From positions 5,633,351 through 5,697,350 of the forward strand of contig CM032801.1 of the NCBI GenBank assembly GCA_019155185.1: 64,000 nucleotides of DNA. Reading direction: 5' to 3'. The DNA is from Beaufortia kweichowensis. Taxonomy: Eukaryota; Chordata; Actinopteri; Cypriniformes; Gastromyzontidae. The notes beneath the pieces are model-generated. The model was not told the DNA's origin. It saw only the letters and a program-made list of their open reading frames with translations, and did no database searches. Below are positions 1 to 12,217 of the stretch, piece by piece; position 1 is the first letter of the stretch, and each line of letters begins with the position of its first letter. Both the position numbers and the translations under genes were made by a program.

Positions 1-3000
1 TCTGCAGCAGATGTGACCAACTCTCTCACAGATATCTATTATTCTACTAGTCTGAGCAATGAGCAATTCTCATTGCTTTCCAATAGTGTCTTGATAGCGT
101 TGAAGCATTTCAGTGTTCTACGTGAAGGGCTTGATGGTTTGCAGCATCCACATTTGCTCAGCCCACTGCGAGAGGGAGCCCGTCAGTCTGCAACTTCTGC
201 ATTGTGTGCTGTGCCAGTTTCAGAATGTCAAAGTTCAAGTGATGATAAAACTGAATTTGAGACATCCATGCACACCTCCACTACTGAAGATGTTCCATGT
301 CAGCTCAAAGATGGTTTGGAGACTGTTCAACCATTCATGGAGGAGCATATGCCGAACACTGAAGATGGTTGGACTACACCTATTGTTGAATCTAAACCTG
401 TTATACAGCTTCAAAGTTTTGATTTACTGCCTCTTTTGTGTGAAGTTGTCAGCATGACCAAAGGAAAAGATGTAGAAGCTCTAAACACAGCTTGCGCTGG
501 AGTTCTGGGACTTTCAAACAGCTATGCCCAAGCTGCGAGAGAGGCCACAAGTGTCATAGACACAGCTGACAATCATGAAATGGAAAGTCTGCGATCCAAA
601 CTAGTGTCTCTGACACCCTTGCTTGTCCAGACTGCACAGGAAACTGCCATGAGTTCAGCCAGGAGTACAGAGAGCATTTATAAACACAGCACACAATTTT
701 CTGACCTCATCAAAACTGCCCGTAAGATATTGCTGCCGGTGGCAGGAATGTGGTACCATGCTGTTTACTCCTTGTTTCAAAACTATGTACCAAGTATGTT
801 GGAGTCTATCACACAGGAACTCACAGAGGTCATGTGTTTATGCGCAGATGTCGTGCATATTGTAACATTGGTGGACATCAAGGTCTTGGGTGAATCTCAT
901 GAGAGTATTATGACCTTGCAAAGCAAACTCCAAAAAGCTCAAACCAACACCAAGAATCTAACAGATCTAGTTGGTTCAAGGCCAACTCAAACTGATGAGT
1001 TAGATGGTTTCTGCATGCTTTGGGCCTTGTCCATACAAGTACTGCTTAATTCATTGGACAGGATTTTAGGAACGTCAACAACTGATGGCAGGGGGCAGCT
1101 AATGAAACATCAAATGACACCCAAGAAATGGTTGGCAGCAATGTCTGAGAACTCACTGCGTATACAAGAAGCTGCAAGACTGGCTTCTTTGAACTGTCAA
1201 GACAGCTATAAGGTGAAACTATTAGAAGAACTACAGGAAGAAGTAAAGACACTTACTGACTCATACCTACAGGTTGCTGAGAGTGTTGGTACAGTGTCTC
1301 TCTCAAGTGTCTTGATGCTGGCCAAGTCGGAGCTGTTACAGAGACAGCTTCAGATTAAAATGAAAGCACTCTGTTGTCTCCTGAGCAAACATAACCAGGA
1401 TTATGTGACAGCAATCCAAAATATTATTTCCCTAGCATGCTCAGTCAAAAATAAAGATGGTGGCATAGAAACTAAAGACACTTTGGCACAGTTTGAATAC
1501 AAAGCAGAATTGTTATTGGAGAATGTTAAAAATGCCACAGAGTCCATCCAGGACTGTTTTAATTTTATTAGAGACCCAAAGGAAAGATCAAATCTAAGGT
1601 TTATTAATGACCACTTGTCATTTCAGATGTCAGACATAGTGTGTAGAGCCAGATTAATTGCTGAGATGCAAACTCTTGGCGAGACTTTAACTCTTGATAT
1701 TCAGACACAGTGCTGGTCAGCAAAGGCTCATTATCTTGTAAAGGAAATCTGTAAAATGGATGGAATTCTTGATGTCACAAAAGAAAAGATCAAATGTGGG
1801 TTGCGAGGCAAAGAGTCCACTGGATGGGTCAAGCCTCAAAAAAAGGAAACCCTACATACTATACGCAAAGAAATAAATCCCATGTTCACAAGTAATCAAG
1901 GTTCTACTGAAAGAAAACTGAAAATCCAAGATGTGTCCAGTCAGGAAACAAATAAGGTAACACACTTTTTGCAAAAAAACTATTAGGTTAAAGAAATGAT
2001 TGCAAATAGGAAAACATCATTAATTTCTCTTCCCCAGGAAGTGACATTACCGAGGAGCACAAGAGTGCCCACATTCACCACTGTAGACACGACTCTCTCT
2101 TACACATCCTTCTTTCTTAAACAAGAGACAGAGAAGTGGGATGACAAGGGTAACGAAGTTGTTAAGGTGACAAAGAAAATGGCTGATAAACTTTATCACA
2201 TGGCCCAGTATTTAAAGCGTAAAGGTCCAATTCAGGTAAGCAACTCTGTTTCTGTTCTGCTCAAAAACTAAATCCCAACTGAAGCTTGTTTTTCTCCTGT
2301 AGAGTAAAGATGCTTTTGTGGCATCTGCCAGAGATCTTGTGTCAAGCGGCCAGTCCATCACCCAGTTTGTGCGGATCATAGCAGACCACTGTTTGGACAG
2401 GAATTGTACAGAGGAGCTTTGTGTCATAGCAGAGCAGATTCTTACCATTTCCAACCAACTGACCATCATCTCTAGGTGAGAGACATTCAAAAGTTAGTTA
2501 CAATGATTCAACAGCAGTTCTGATTGATGGACTTTCTTACTGCATCTAAAAGTTACTTTCCTTCCTACATTTCTAATGCATCATTAAACATGCAAAAATC
2601 TCATGTGACCCAAGGGGTGCATGGTGTTTCTCCAGTGTTAATGCAGTGACCCCTGGTTGCAAGTCATCAGATGAGATCCTGGTGAAGAATGCACAGAATC
2701 TACTACAGACGGTCATCCAAGGTGTACGAGCTGCAGAGACTGCTTGTATTAGGGTAAGAGAAGCTGTCCATCAACAAACTACAAATATCATTTTGACCTC
2801 ACTATGATTGTAAAAAAAATATCAAAGGACCAGTTGCAATAAACCCCTTAAAGCTGCAATCCAAATATTTATTTACATATTTAAATGTATATATTTACAT
2901 TTATATAACATTTGTCAAATATTGAGTTTTAGACCTTGAACTTTTTTTTCCATCTGTACAAACAATTTTATTTTCATCTTCACACTTTTTTTCATCAAAA

Positions 3001-3701
3001 CATTTTTTTCCATCTTCCAAAAAAAATTTTCTTGGATAAATTTAAGATACAAATTTTTTTGAAGAGTAAATAATTTTCAAAAGAAAAAAATGTTCAAAAG
3101 AAGGACTTCAGAAAGGAATATGAGGACAATTTTTTTCTTCATGATTTTTTTTAATGTTGCGGTTCAGGGCTTCGTAGAATTCAACTATGAAATATTATGT
3201 GAATAATGTGGAAGGGTGACATTTCACAAGTTTAACAAACGGACTCCTTAGCTTTCCCAGTTCGCACCAGCAAGTTTTTGATCATAATTTAGCTGTTAAA
3301 GTAAAGATAAAAGTACTAAAGTCACATGCTTTTTATGTTTGAATAACAGAGATGGTGAAACAAAAAGATTGCAGTTTTAAGTTGAATTAAACTTTTAGTA
3401 GTTATGTTAGAGCATTACAGTCTATAGTAGAAGCTCTTCAGTACGTTTGCCTTCGGTAATCTAAATTTTTAACGCCTCTCTTTGTTTTTGTTTTTTACAG
3501 GGTTTAAAGCAACCAGAACCAAACTCTGAAGCAGCGAAAGCAGCAGGTTTTTGTTTCCAGTGGAAAAAGAGTCTTCTCATCCACAGAGCTCAGGAGCAAC
3601 TCAACCCTGAAACCGATGACTTGGGTCTACGAAGGACTTCCCAGAATTCCACTGTGCCCAGTCTTGCCCCATCCATTAATGTTTTAGACAGTTGCAAATA
3701 A
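1..3701 (+). CDS. Vinculin/alpha-catenin family protein (3' part of gene; 5' end not seen)
   Basis: Frame 1 is open from the first base, so the coding sequence probably starts upstream or just inside the left edge. Exons: 1-1956, 2038-2235, 2303-2475, 2636-2753, 3501-3701 (TAA 3699-3701). Phases chain perfectly and give 881 residues. The C-terminal third matches the vinculin tail: a stretch like EKWDDKGNEVVKVTKKMAD aligns with the vinculin segment KWSSKGNDIIAAAKRMA; 'NQLTIIS' and 'LVKNAQNLLQTV' follow, and a 'GFCFQWKKS' arm corresponds to vinculin's last strand. The tail goes on about 40 residues past the point where vinculin ends. The N-terminal 650 residues are helical and lie in one exon, unlike canonical vinculin with its many introns. 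Expected role, from the family only: actin-linked adhesion scaffold. It is too diverged to be called vcl, ctnna or ctnnal1. Polyadenylation motif candidate at 3992-3997. Confidence 0.8.
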
Positions 3702-4609
3702 GTTGCAATTGTTTGTGATTTTTGTATTTGTTCTGCAGTTATGTAAAACTTTTACTCCAAACATTTTAACCATCACAAGTTTTACAGCTTCTTCTATGTT
3801 TTAGTTTCTGAAAAAAGGTGTTATCAACATGAAACACTGGTATTATAATCGCATGATTCCTTTTATTTTGTTTTAGACACTGAATTAAAAAAATTAGAAA
3901 GTACTATGTCTGTTGTATTTCACTTCCTTCTCTGTCATTTCAGTCAGGACGGTAAAACACAAAAACAATTCAGTATTTCTATGGAAAATTCAATAAAACT
4001 GTTATAAGCACAAAAAACAACCATAAAAAATGCTTCAAGTGTTAAAACGAAAACCGTTTACAACAAAGACAACCTTAGACTCCCAATGTTCTCATAATCA
4101 GGAATCACAAATGCAAAATCATCAATAAAAAATGTTTGCAATAAGAGATATGCCACTCCTGCTATATTACAGTGCTTATATATATGCTGTATGTAGGTAG
4201 TTATGGGATAAAAACTAAAAAAGTATTTTCCACCGATTCATGTTTTAACTTTATGCATTACACAGTACTACAAATATGAATACATTTAAGACATGTATCC
4301 CATTTAACTCTCTATGTTCAATAAACGTTTTTTGACTGGTGTAATGTTAAAGAGACTTTGGTTTCTAAAATTTTGAAATGTTTTTCAATTACACTTCTTT
4401 TGCGTTGTAAGTAAATACAGCAAATATCCAATTATAATGAATGAGGCCAAAAGAGGAAAAGATTTGTTAAGATGACACACAGCAGTGCAGAAAATATGTA
4501 CAAAGAAATATAAATAAATAAAAAAGCTTCATATACATGCAGAGTGAATACATAGTACAGACAGTACAGACTACAATTCATGTGTAAGCTAGAGTCAATA
4601 TAGGTGTGT
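3702..4609. other. Convergent 3' UTR / intergenic interval between the vinculin-like gene and zc3h6
   Basis: AT-rich sequence with no credible coding potential. It holds the 3' UTR of the vinculin-like gene (AATAAA at 3992-3997) and the 3' UTR of zc3h6 coming from the other side. The two genes are tail to tail, so their transcripts may overlap here. Confidence 0.6.
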
Positions 4610-7600
4610 TTACTGACAAAACGGTGAAGCTGTAGGGTCAAAGGTTTTAAAGACGTCCCTCAAGGGCCGGTCCTTCTTGTCATCTTTGTCCTCCTCGTCC
4701 TCTTGTGGAGTTGCACTGGCAGAGCCAGCAGGTCTGTTTTGTCGTGAGTCCACATAAGCGGGTCTTATCAGTCCTGCAAGCGCCTGAATGGGCAAGTTGT
4801 GCACAGCAGGTGCCGGAGCCCGGACTGGCAAGCAAGGTGATGCTGGCATCATCGTAGGCACAGGAGGATTGGATGGACAGCCACTGGTGTTGCTGTTTGA
4901 GTCTTCAACTGGACTTTTTTCTTCCTTTTCTTCTTCTGTTGATGATGCATGAGGCGGTGAGCATTGGAGCTTAAGAGATGACTTGAGGATACTTGGCTTT
5001 TTAGGGACATCTTCATTGTCACGTTTTGGGGAGAGTAAAGCGTGATTGCGTGGGTCGTATAAACTGATGCCTCCTAACAGCGTGGTTGGGCTCTCAAGAC
5101 CTGCACCGATTGAGGACGCCAAACGGGGTGCATACGGGGGCAACTTCTCTGACTCTGGCTTAGAGGATGTAGTGGTGGGATGGTTTGAGGTTCCAACACT
5201 TCCACGCTGTAGTCGGGGGTCAACGGACCCACCTCCAGATGCAGCCTCCCTTATACCAGGCAGCTTGGAGTCCAGGCTGCCAGACCGGCTAATTCTGGGA
5301 TCAAGTGTCTTGGAAGTACGGGGATCACTGGGTTTCTCAGGGTGGTGGCGAGAATCTAGCGTCTTGCCAGGAGGGCTACCAAATCGTCCAACTCCTTCTT
5401 TAAGGCGAGCGGCTGCCAGGCGAGGATCAGGAGGGCTCAAAGTGGCTGAGGGAGGGTGCTCCGGTGGGGAGGAAAGGCTACGGTTCAGTTGAGCGTCAGC
5501 AATTAAAGGTGGAAGTGGCAGGTTTATGGAAGGCTCCTGTTTGGGGATCAACAGAGGAATGAGATCCTCAGGGGCCCACACCACAGTCTGAGCAAAGGCA
5601 GGACGCTGAAGAAGGATATCCACCCGGATGTGACTGAACTGCTTGATCTGGCACCTGGGATCTCGCAGCATGGCCCCAGGACTCTGATCCAACGGGATCA
5701 AGGCTGCTCTGTCCCTCAGCTCTCGCTCACCTTCTTCATCCTCATCTCCAGCGGGAGGCTTGTGGGACACGGAGGGGTTTGGGTGTCGATGAGTTTCAGG
5801 CTTGGAGGAGCTTGGGTCTGAAGGTTTCATTTTGCGTGGGTCTCTAGCAAACCTGGGGTCCCCGACGCTGTCTCCGTGGTCCTTTCTGGGGTCTGGGGGG
5901 CGCTGACGTGGGTCAGCTTTAATCCGAGGGTCACTGGGCAGAGCTCGTTCCTTCTGCAGTCTGGGGTCCATGGGGCCAGCCAGTGCTATGCTGTGCTGCT
6001 GATTTTTTAACATATCGTTCTGTTTCTTTAGAGTATTCAGAATGGCTGTTACGCTGCTGCCCTCTTCCTCATCACTGGAGTACCAATTAGAGGTTTCATC
6101 TATATAACAGGATATATATATATATATATATATATGAATGCACACAATCAAACAGAAATCAAGTAAGATGTTTTGATAGTTTATTAGTATCATTTATAAA
6201 AAAGCAAGAGTTCAGTTCACACCTTTCTGGGCTGCACAGCTCTGATCCTCTTCCCTGCGACAGTCTGAGTCTTGATTGCTCTGATTCAGGTGTAAAAGCA
6301 AAGCCTTCTGCACAGCTGGCAGCAAGTCCTGCATCCCACTAGACTCACTGTTACCCTGCAGCTGGGAATCTTGCATTGGATCATCATCTAGTGCACAGAA
6401 AAACCTCATAAATATCATGCTTTAAGAACATAACGTTAAAAAATAAAAATTATTTACTCACACTCATGTCATGTCAAACCTGTATGACTTTCTTGCTTCA
6501 GCAGAACACAGAAGAAGATATTTTGCAAAACGCTGGTTACCGGCACTCATTCACTTTCATAGTATGAACACAAGGTACAATGGAAGTCAATGGGTGCCGG
6601 TGACCAGTGTTGTGTTCCACAAAAGAAAGAATCATATACAGGGTTTGAATGACATAAGGGTGAAAAAACTATGACATCATTTTTATTTTTTGGCGAACTA
6701 TCGCTTTAAACAAATCTGTTTCCAAAATAAAATCTAAGCCCTACCTCCTTGGGCCAGAGACTGACTGCTGAAAAGATTCTTGAAAAAATCTGAAGGCATC
6801 TGGCCCCTATTTTGGAAAGGCATATTCATCTGCATGTCAGGCACAGGTTGGAATGGTACCCCCTGCTGGTTCATAGGGGGACGGTTCATGTGCTGCATGT
6901 TGCTATGGAATGGAGGGGGCGGTCCTTGGTGTCCAAGCATAGGAGGGCATGGACCAAACCCCTGGGGTGGTGGACTCTGTGGCATTCCTGGACCTAAGAA
7001 TGGTGGTGGAGGGCTTCCTATAGAGCCTGGAGGTGGTGGTAGGGAAGGATTTGGGGGAGATGACATCATGTTACAATCCTCAGGGCCACCAGTAAAACCT
7101 ACAGGACCACCACTTCCATGAAACTGTCCAGCAGGGGGTGATGTACTGTTGTAGAAGTTGGGCCTGAATGAAAGAAAATCAACAGAAGCGTTAACAAAAT
7201 TAAAAAAAACAATGTACTTCTCATTAGACAGAGGTAACAGATCTGAAACATATACAGACTACTAAAGCATCATTTTTCTTCTAATCCTCTCTTAATTATG
7301 GAAATCATGTCTATTTGGATTCAGATAAACACATTAATCAAAACTGAATAATGAAGTACAAATGAATCACCAATAGTACCTTAGAGCAATTTTCTGAGCA
7401 AGATCCACAGTAGGCTGAACTTTGATCTCAAACAGAGAGGGGATCTTTTTGCCTCCATCTGGGGGGCTTCCAGGCCCAGGTGTGGGTAAAAGGCCGACTC
7501 CTGGAGGCGGTTTGGGTAGCGGAGCAATTCCATGTTTCCTCAGATTTTCCACCTCCAGCTCATCCTCATTTACATTCTCCTCATCTGTGTTGAGGATCTA

Positions 7601-10600
7601 AAACATGCAAATTAAGAAATTATGTTTTCCAAACCATGCTTTATAATGTTTATTAAGTTTTATTAAATTAAGTTTTATTAAATTAAGTTTTATTAAAACT
7701 ACACAGTAATCTTCACCACTGTATAATAGATTTATATTTATAATAGATCTAGACCACCACATGAAAGATTTACTATAACACAGGAATTTTACATCAGGTT
7801 ACTTAGTGTGATTACTGTAGGTTTCAGATAAAGTCTTTACCTTGTCCAAAAGTTCCTTAGTTACATCAGTTAAAGGTTCATGAGAAAACTTGCAGTTGTC
7901 TCCTTGGTAACACTTTGCTCCAGTATGAAAGAACTTGCAGGGATACTCACATACACTTCTGGGTCAAGGTCCAAAACACAAACAAAACATTTAACAAATG
8001 CTTATAAAACAGGTAGATGTGCACTGTACATCTCGCTGATTATTAGCTTTTTATATTATTATTATTAATAGAGCATTATGTTAGCAGGGCAAATGTCATG
8101 AGCTTGATTTCCACAGAACACATGTATTTTAATCATTGAGAAAACTTGGGTTAAAGGATATTGTGCATGTATATACAGGCATCTCCTTTGGTACAGTATC
8201 CCTGGACATAAAATTTGCACAGTTCCTTCTTTTTCTCTGGAACAACATTGTCATGTTCAAACTTGCACTGGTCCCCCTGTGAAACATTGAGAGATTCATG
8301 AGATTTATCTTTAAGCATGTGAAACACACACACACACACACACACAATTATTCCAAACAATCTTCAATCATATTTTTTTGTAATGTATTTATATTTCAGA
8401 TAAACATACTTTGATGCATCTACCCTCGATGAAATATTTACAAATGTGCCTTCCATTGTGTTCAACCGTGTGTTGATTAATGAATTCCTGGCTCATGATC
8501 GGGCGCTTCTTCTGAAAATTGGGCTGATTTTTCAATTCCTGTAGAAATGACAAGACAAGACAAAACAAAACATGACAGCTCTGCAGATTTTACTGGTGAT
8601 GTTACATTCAAAGATGAGAAAATCTCACCCCGTCTCCTCCGCCCTGTTCTCCGCCTCGACCACGTCCGCGGCCCCAGTTCTTTCCCTTTTGTTTCTTGTT
8701 CTTGTTGGGCATTCCGCGTCCCCGGCCCACTGCACCCCGTCCTCTACCACGCTGACCTCCGACTATGAGAGATTAGGCCATTACACATAAACATTTCAAT
8801 GACTACAACATGAGCACAACTTTAATTACATACTGCAGAGTAATAAAGGCGTCACTTCTCTTCTTCTTGGTAGTGACAACCTTTATTTAAAACCAAATTC
8901 ACACCCAAAACAGAACTGGATAAAATGTTAATGCAGTGAAGTAATAAGAAGTGTGTTTCTATTATTCATAAACAGCACCATCAAATCACACAAGTGCACA
9001 GACAGTATGGTCCAAAAACTTGCAAAGAAAGCAGTGTGTACATGGCCTAAAACTATAAAAAGAATAAAAACACACATACACTGTTGTTGTTGATGTTTCT
9101 GTGGCCCTTTCATGGTTGGTCGCTTGGCCTGGTCTTTAGGTGGCCCCGCTTTGCCATGACCAGAATCCTTAACATGTTTGTATTTGGACAGTTCCTCTGA
9201 AAAATCATCCTCTTCTTCATCATAGTCGTACTTTTCCTCACTGTAGTCACTGTATTTGTCTAACTCATTGCTCTTGTGCTGCATTGACCTTGGTGGTTTT
9301 CCAGACTCGTTTTCTCGCTAGAGATGGGTGGAAATAAGCAAAGTAGGGAGACAGGTTCCTAAAAATAGGAGAATTTTTAAATCCAGTTTTCTGAGCCCTT
9401 ACTCACCTGAACCAGCTCCCCATCATGATCTCGGTATGTTGCTTTGCTCTTCTTGCTCTTAGGTCGGTCTTGGCGCTCATGATCTGAGTCATAGCTGTCT
9501 GAGTTGGAGCCAGCTGGATGGAGAGTGATGCTGAAATTAAAACAAGGGAAAGCTTAATAAATGGTGTTTCATCTGCAGTGACCCCAAATCAATTTTATTT
9601 CAATTTTAAATGAGAGTGGATGATATAAAAGGCTGTGAGCAGCAGTAGTTAAGAAAAAGTTGAGAAAAATGTTTGCAATTAATAACGTACCTTCTGTCGA
9701 TCTCGTCTCCTCCTCTTTGATCTTTTCTTATCTTTAATTTTTCTGTGTCTCTTTCTGGAATGACGGTGAGTCTTGTCATCTTTTTCTCTTTCTTTTCCTT
9801 TCTCTTTGTCTTTCTCACCATCCTCAGAATCTTCCTTTATTTCCTTCACCTCCTCGATGCTTATCCCTTCATCATCTATTTCTCCATCTTCCAATTCTCC
9901 ATCCTCCCTTTAGAAACAAAAAAAACTTTCAGAATTGCAAAAACAAAATGTTTTAAAAACAAAATGTCACTAGTAGAAACTGATACATATAAAAAACATT
10001 AAAGGATTAGCTCACACAAAAATTTAAAATCTGTCTTTTTTTTTTAAATGTAGTTAATCAGTCATACAGGTTTGAAATGACCATATGTTACCCTGTCTGT
10101 GAAAACCAAGCTAAGGTCTTAAAATCAAATGATGAAATAACAAGCATCAAAGTTTGATTTTACTTATATCACTATGATTTCAATCTTTGACATGTCATTA
10201 CTCAGTCAATATTAAAGATATCAAGGTTATAGCTTCACAAAATGTTATTTTTATATTATGTAGGATGGTTTTATGTAGAAAACAGTAACTAACAAAAATG
10301 ACTTTCAAATGATTTTCACAGGGTGGGTCACATATGTGTCGAAGAGAAATAAAGGCTACAGATACAAACACTTTTGTTCATTATGCAATTTTGTATAAAG
10401 TTTTAACATACTCATGGGAAAATATAACTCAGGGTCTGAATGTTTCTTAGCATTCAGTTCCGAAACCATAACACAATTAGATTTTCATTTTTAACAGCTA
10501 GGTACTAAATCTAAATACATACAGAAGCCTTTACATACAGTGGCTTAGCAAGGCACATGCAAAAGCTGGTACTACAACCATTAAGTGGGCTTAAAACACA

Positions 10601-12217
10601 CAAAACCAATGGGAAAGATGCTAGTTTTCCAGCTAAATGTTTAGAATGGTACAGTGTGATGCATTTATTATAGCGTATGTATATATGAGATTATAATGGT
10701 GGTTTGATGATGGTGTCTTCTGTGTTGAACTGTAAGGGCAGAAAAAGGGGAAAGGAAGCAGAATTCAAGGCTTCTGAAGCACTTGACAAATGGAATCATG
10801 GGTAAATTAGTGGACGTAAATGGGTATAAAAGTGATTTTTTTAACCCTGTGTACACATACTGATACAAAAGAGGTTATACTATCAAAGGAAAGCAACGGT
10901 CATGGTTTAATGTCTTCAGTGAGTCTTTTTGTATCTGGATGTTGTCAAGGCCAGCCATTATGCACTATGAATAAGACAAGTGCTTATTCATAATGCATGC
11001 AATGTTTATACATCACTACAGTATTTGCAAATGGATTACCTTGATACTCACATGACTGAACTTAAAACTGTCAACATAAAGAAATCCCGTTATCAGTGTC
11101 ACAGCACAGAATAGTACAAGAGTTTATCTGAGGGAAATCAGTCAATTGGTATGTTAAACTTGCAGCTTACTTGCTTAAAAGTCAACATGAAAAGCCATTG
11201 GTAATACAAAACAAGAATTGCATTGAGGAAGATGAGTAAGGCTGGTTTTGACCAACCATAAGGATTGATTGATTAATTGATATTAGGGATGTCATCTAAA
11301 ACATTAATTTCGAAAGAGTTACTTTTTTTGTAAAATTTTGAATTGATGAATCCTGCACAAATCAAGAAATCCAGATTAAGTGTGAATCTTGACTTCATTT
11401 ACATAACATTTATGCAATCAACAGATGCTTTTATCCAAAGCAATTTGCAGTGCATTCAATTCTATACATTAGATCAGTATGTGTGTTTACTGGGAATCAA
11501 ACCATTGACCTTTTACGTTGCTAATGCAATGCTCTAGCAGTTGACTACAGTAACACAAATACCAGTACACACTTTCATATTGACTTTTTTGTAAACAGCT
11601 AGACAAGAACGGACAAATACATTTCTGACAACCTGAGCACAGTGTTTCATCCGATCCCTGACTGACAACATATGGCTTACAATGACACTTTGAACAGTCC
11701 TGCCATAAATCCCTACCGGACATGTTTTCCTTCCCCGGGTGGGCGGGGCTTTCAAACAGACAGTGAGTGGGTGGGGCACAACACCACTCATGACTATTTA
11801 CATATTTAACAGGCTTGAAACGACGTATTAACATTACTATAATATAAAACCCTCTACAGTCTATTAGAAAACACAAAATGTCATTAATAACAACTAGAGA
11901 GTGAGAATAAAAATGCAAACATGGGGAAAGCGATAGAAACGCACAAAGATGAGCAGTGTGGCACTAGCTTTTTCTCTATAACAGATCGTTAAAATGAAAC
12001 TGCATGCAGTAAAATATAATCACTACGTAGTGAACTGGGGGAAAGGCCTGTCCGAATAAACCCAAAATACGAAGTCTAACGTCCTTGACGTTGTAAAAAG
12101 ATCAAAGATAAAAGTGAAAGGAAACGACATTCACTCCATAGTCGCACACACGAAGCATTTGCAGATAAGAACATGTTTACTCGACCTTTCTTCCCCTGCC
12201 AGCTCACAGTCTGTCAT
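4610..12217 (-). CDS. zc3h6: Zinc finger CCCH domain-containing protein 6 (one single-base frame break in exon 3)
   Basis: Twelve coding exons in transcript order: 12217-12186, 9907-9691, 9530-9407, 9317-9080, 8762-8629, 8538-8410, 8276-8162, 7950-7841, 7597-7380, 7163-6745, 6387-6223, 6099-4610. The start [11 protein letters not shown] plus [12 protein letters not shown] fits the ZC3H6 N-terminus; the end [10 protein letters not shown] is the family C-terminus. Three CCCH fingers (C-x7/8-C-x5-C-x3-H) sit at about residues 280-352, followed by [35 protein letters not shown] and many DPR repeats. Related proteins act in nuclear RNA metabolism; the exact function is uncertain. Exon sum is 3391 nt, one more than a multiple of three. 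Exon 3 opens HHSPSS in one frame and continues [10 protein letters not shown] in another, with the break near 9511-9515; without it the protein would be 1129 aa. The intron at 7951-8161 is U12-like. Exon 12 is preceded by a (TA)n tract. Confidence 0.93.
6112..6134. repeat. (TA)n microsatellite directly upstream of the last zc3h6 exon
   Basis: About 23 bp of alternating TA. It occupies the place where the polypyrimidine tract of the last zc3h6 intron would be expected on the minus strand. Confidence 0.9.
6440..6709. mobile_element. Foldback MITE (Angel-like) in zc3h6 intron 10
   Basis: Typical cyprinid foldback element: it opens with 'actcacactcatgtcatgtc', continues through 'gaagatattttgcaaaacgc' and ends 'ggcgaactatcgctttaa'. 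It is nearly the same subfamily as the inverted copy at 13560-13815. The family name is recalled, not checked. Confidence 0.75.
7951..8161 (-). other. zc3h6: Probable U12-type intron of zc3h6 with an unusual 3' end
   Basis: On the minus strand the upstream exon ends ATGCACA and the intron begins ATATCCTTT, the U12 AT-AC donor consensus. A branch-like ACCTTGAC lies near the 3' end. The only 3' boundary that keeps frame and joins finger 2 (...YMH) to finger 3 (EYPCKFF) is after ...GTGTAT, 13 nt from the branch A. The intron therefore ends in AT. The nearby CAG (exon start at 7958) would be a normal acceptor but shifts the frame: 115+118 nt is not divisible by 3, while 115+110 is. Confidence 0.7.
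10000..10085. mobile_element. Degraded foldback MITE fragment
   Basis: 'taaaggattagctcacaca' followed by 'gtcatacaggtttgaaatga' resembles the ends of the foldback family seen at 6440 and 13560. It lies in zc3h6 intron 1. Confidence 0.4.
11385..11540 (-). mobile_element. tRNA-derived SINE, minus orientation
   Basis: Read on the minus strand: a tRNA-like head (CTAGAGCATTGCATTAGC, B-box-like GGTTTGATTCCCAG), then a body with AACACACATACTGATC and a tail GGATAAAAGCATCTG. Further copies in the same orientation lie near 14943, 44925, 61835 and 62690. Not a functional tRNA gene. Confidence 0.75.

Noticed and set aside
5046..5492. Plus-strand open frames across the last zc3h6 exon
   Set aside because: They are antisense shadows of the long Pro/Asp/Arg-rich coding exon.
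6471..6674. Two similar small proteins (here and at 13587-13820 on the minus strand) sharing SNLYDFLA and [12 protein letters not shown]
   Set aside because: The similarity looks like a conserved small gene family, but both lie in copies of the same foldback MITE and follow its inverted repeats.
7951..7958. Ordinary CAG acceptor for zc3h6 exon 8 at 7958
   Set aside because: It would shift the frame and add residues absent from the family; only the cut at 7950 keeps finger 2 to finger 3 in phase.
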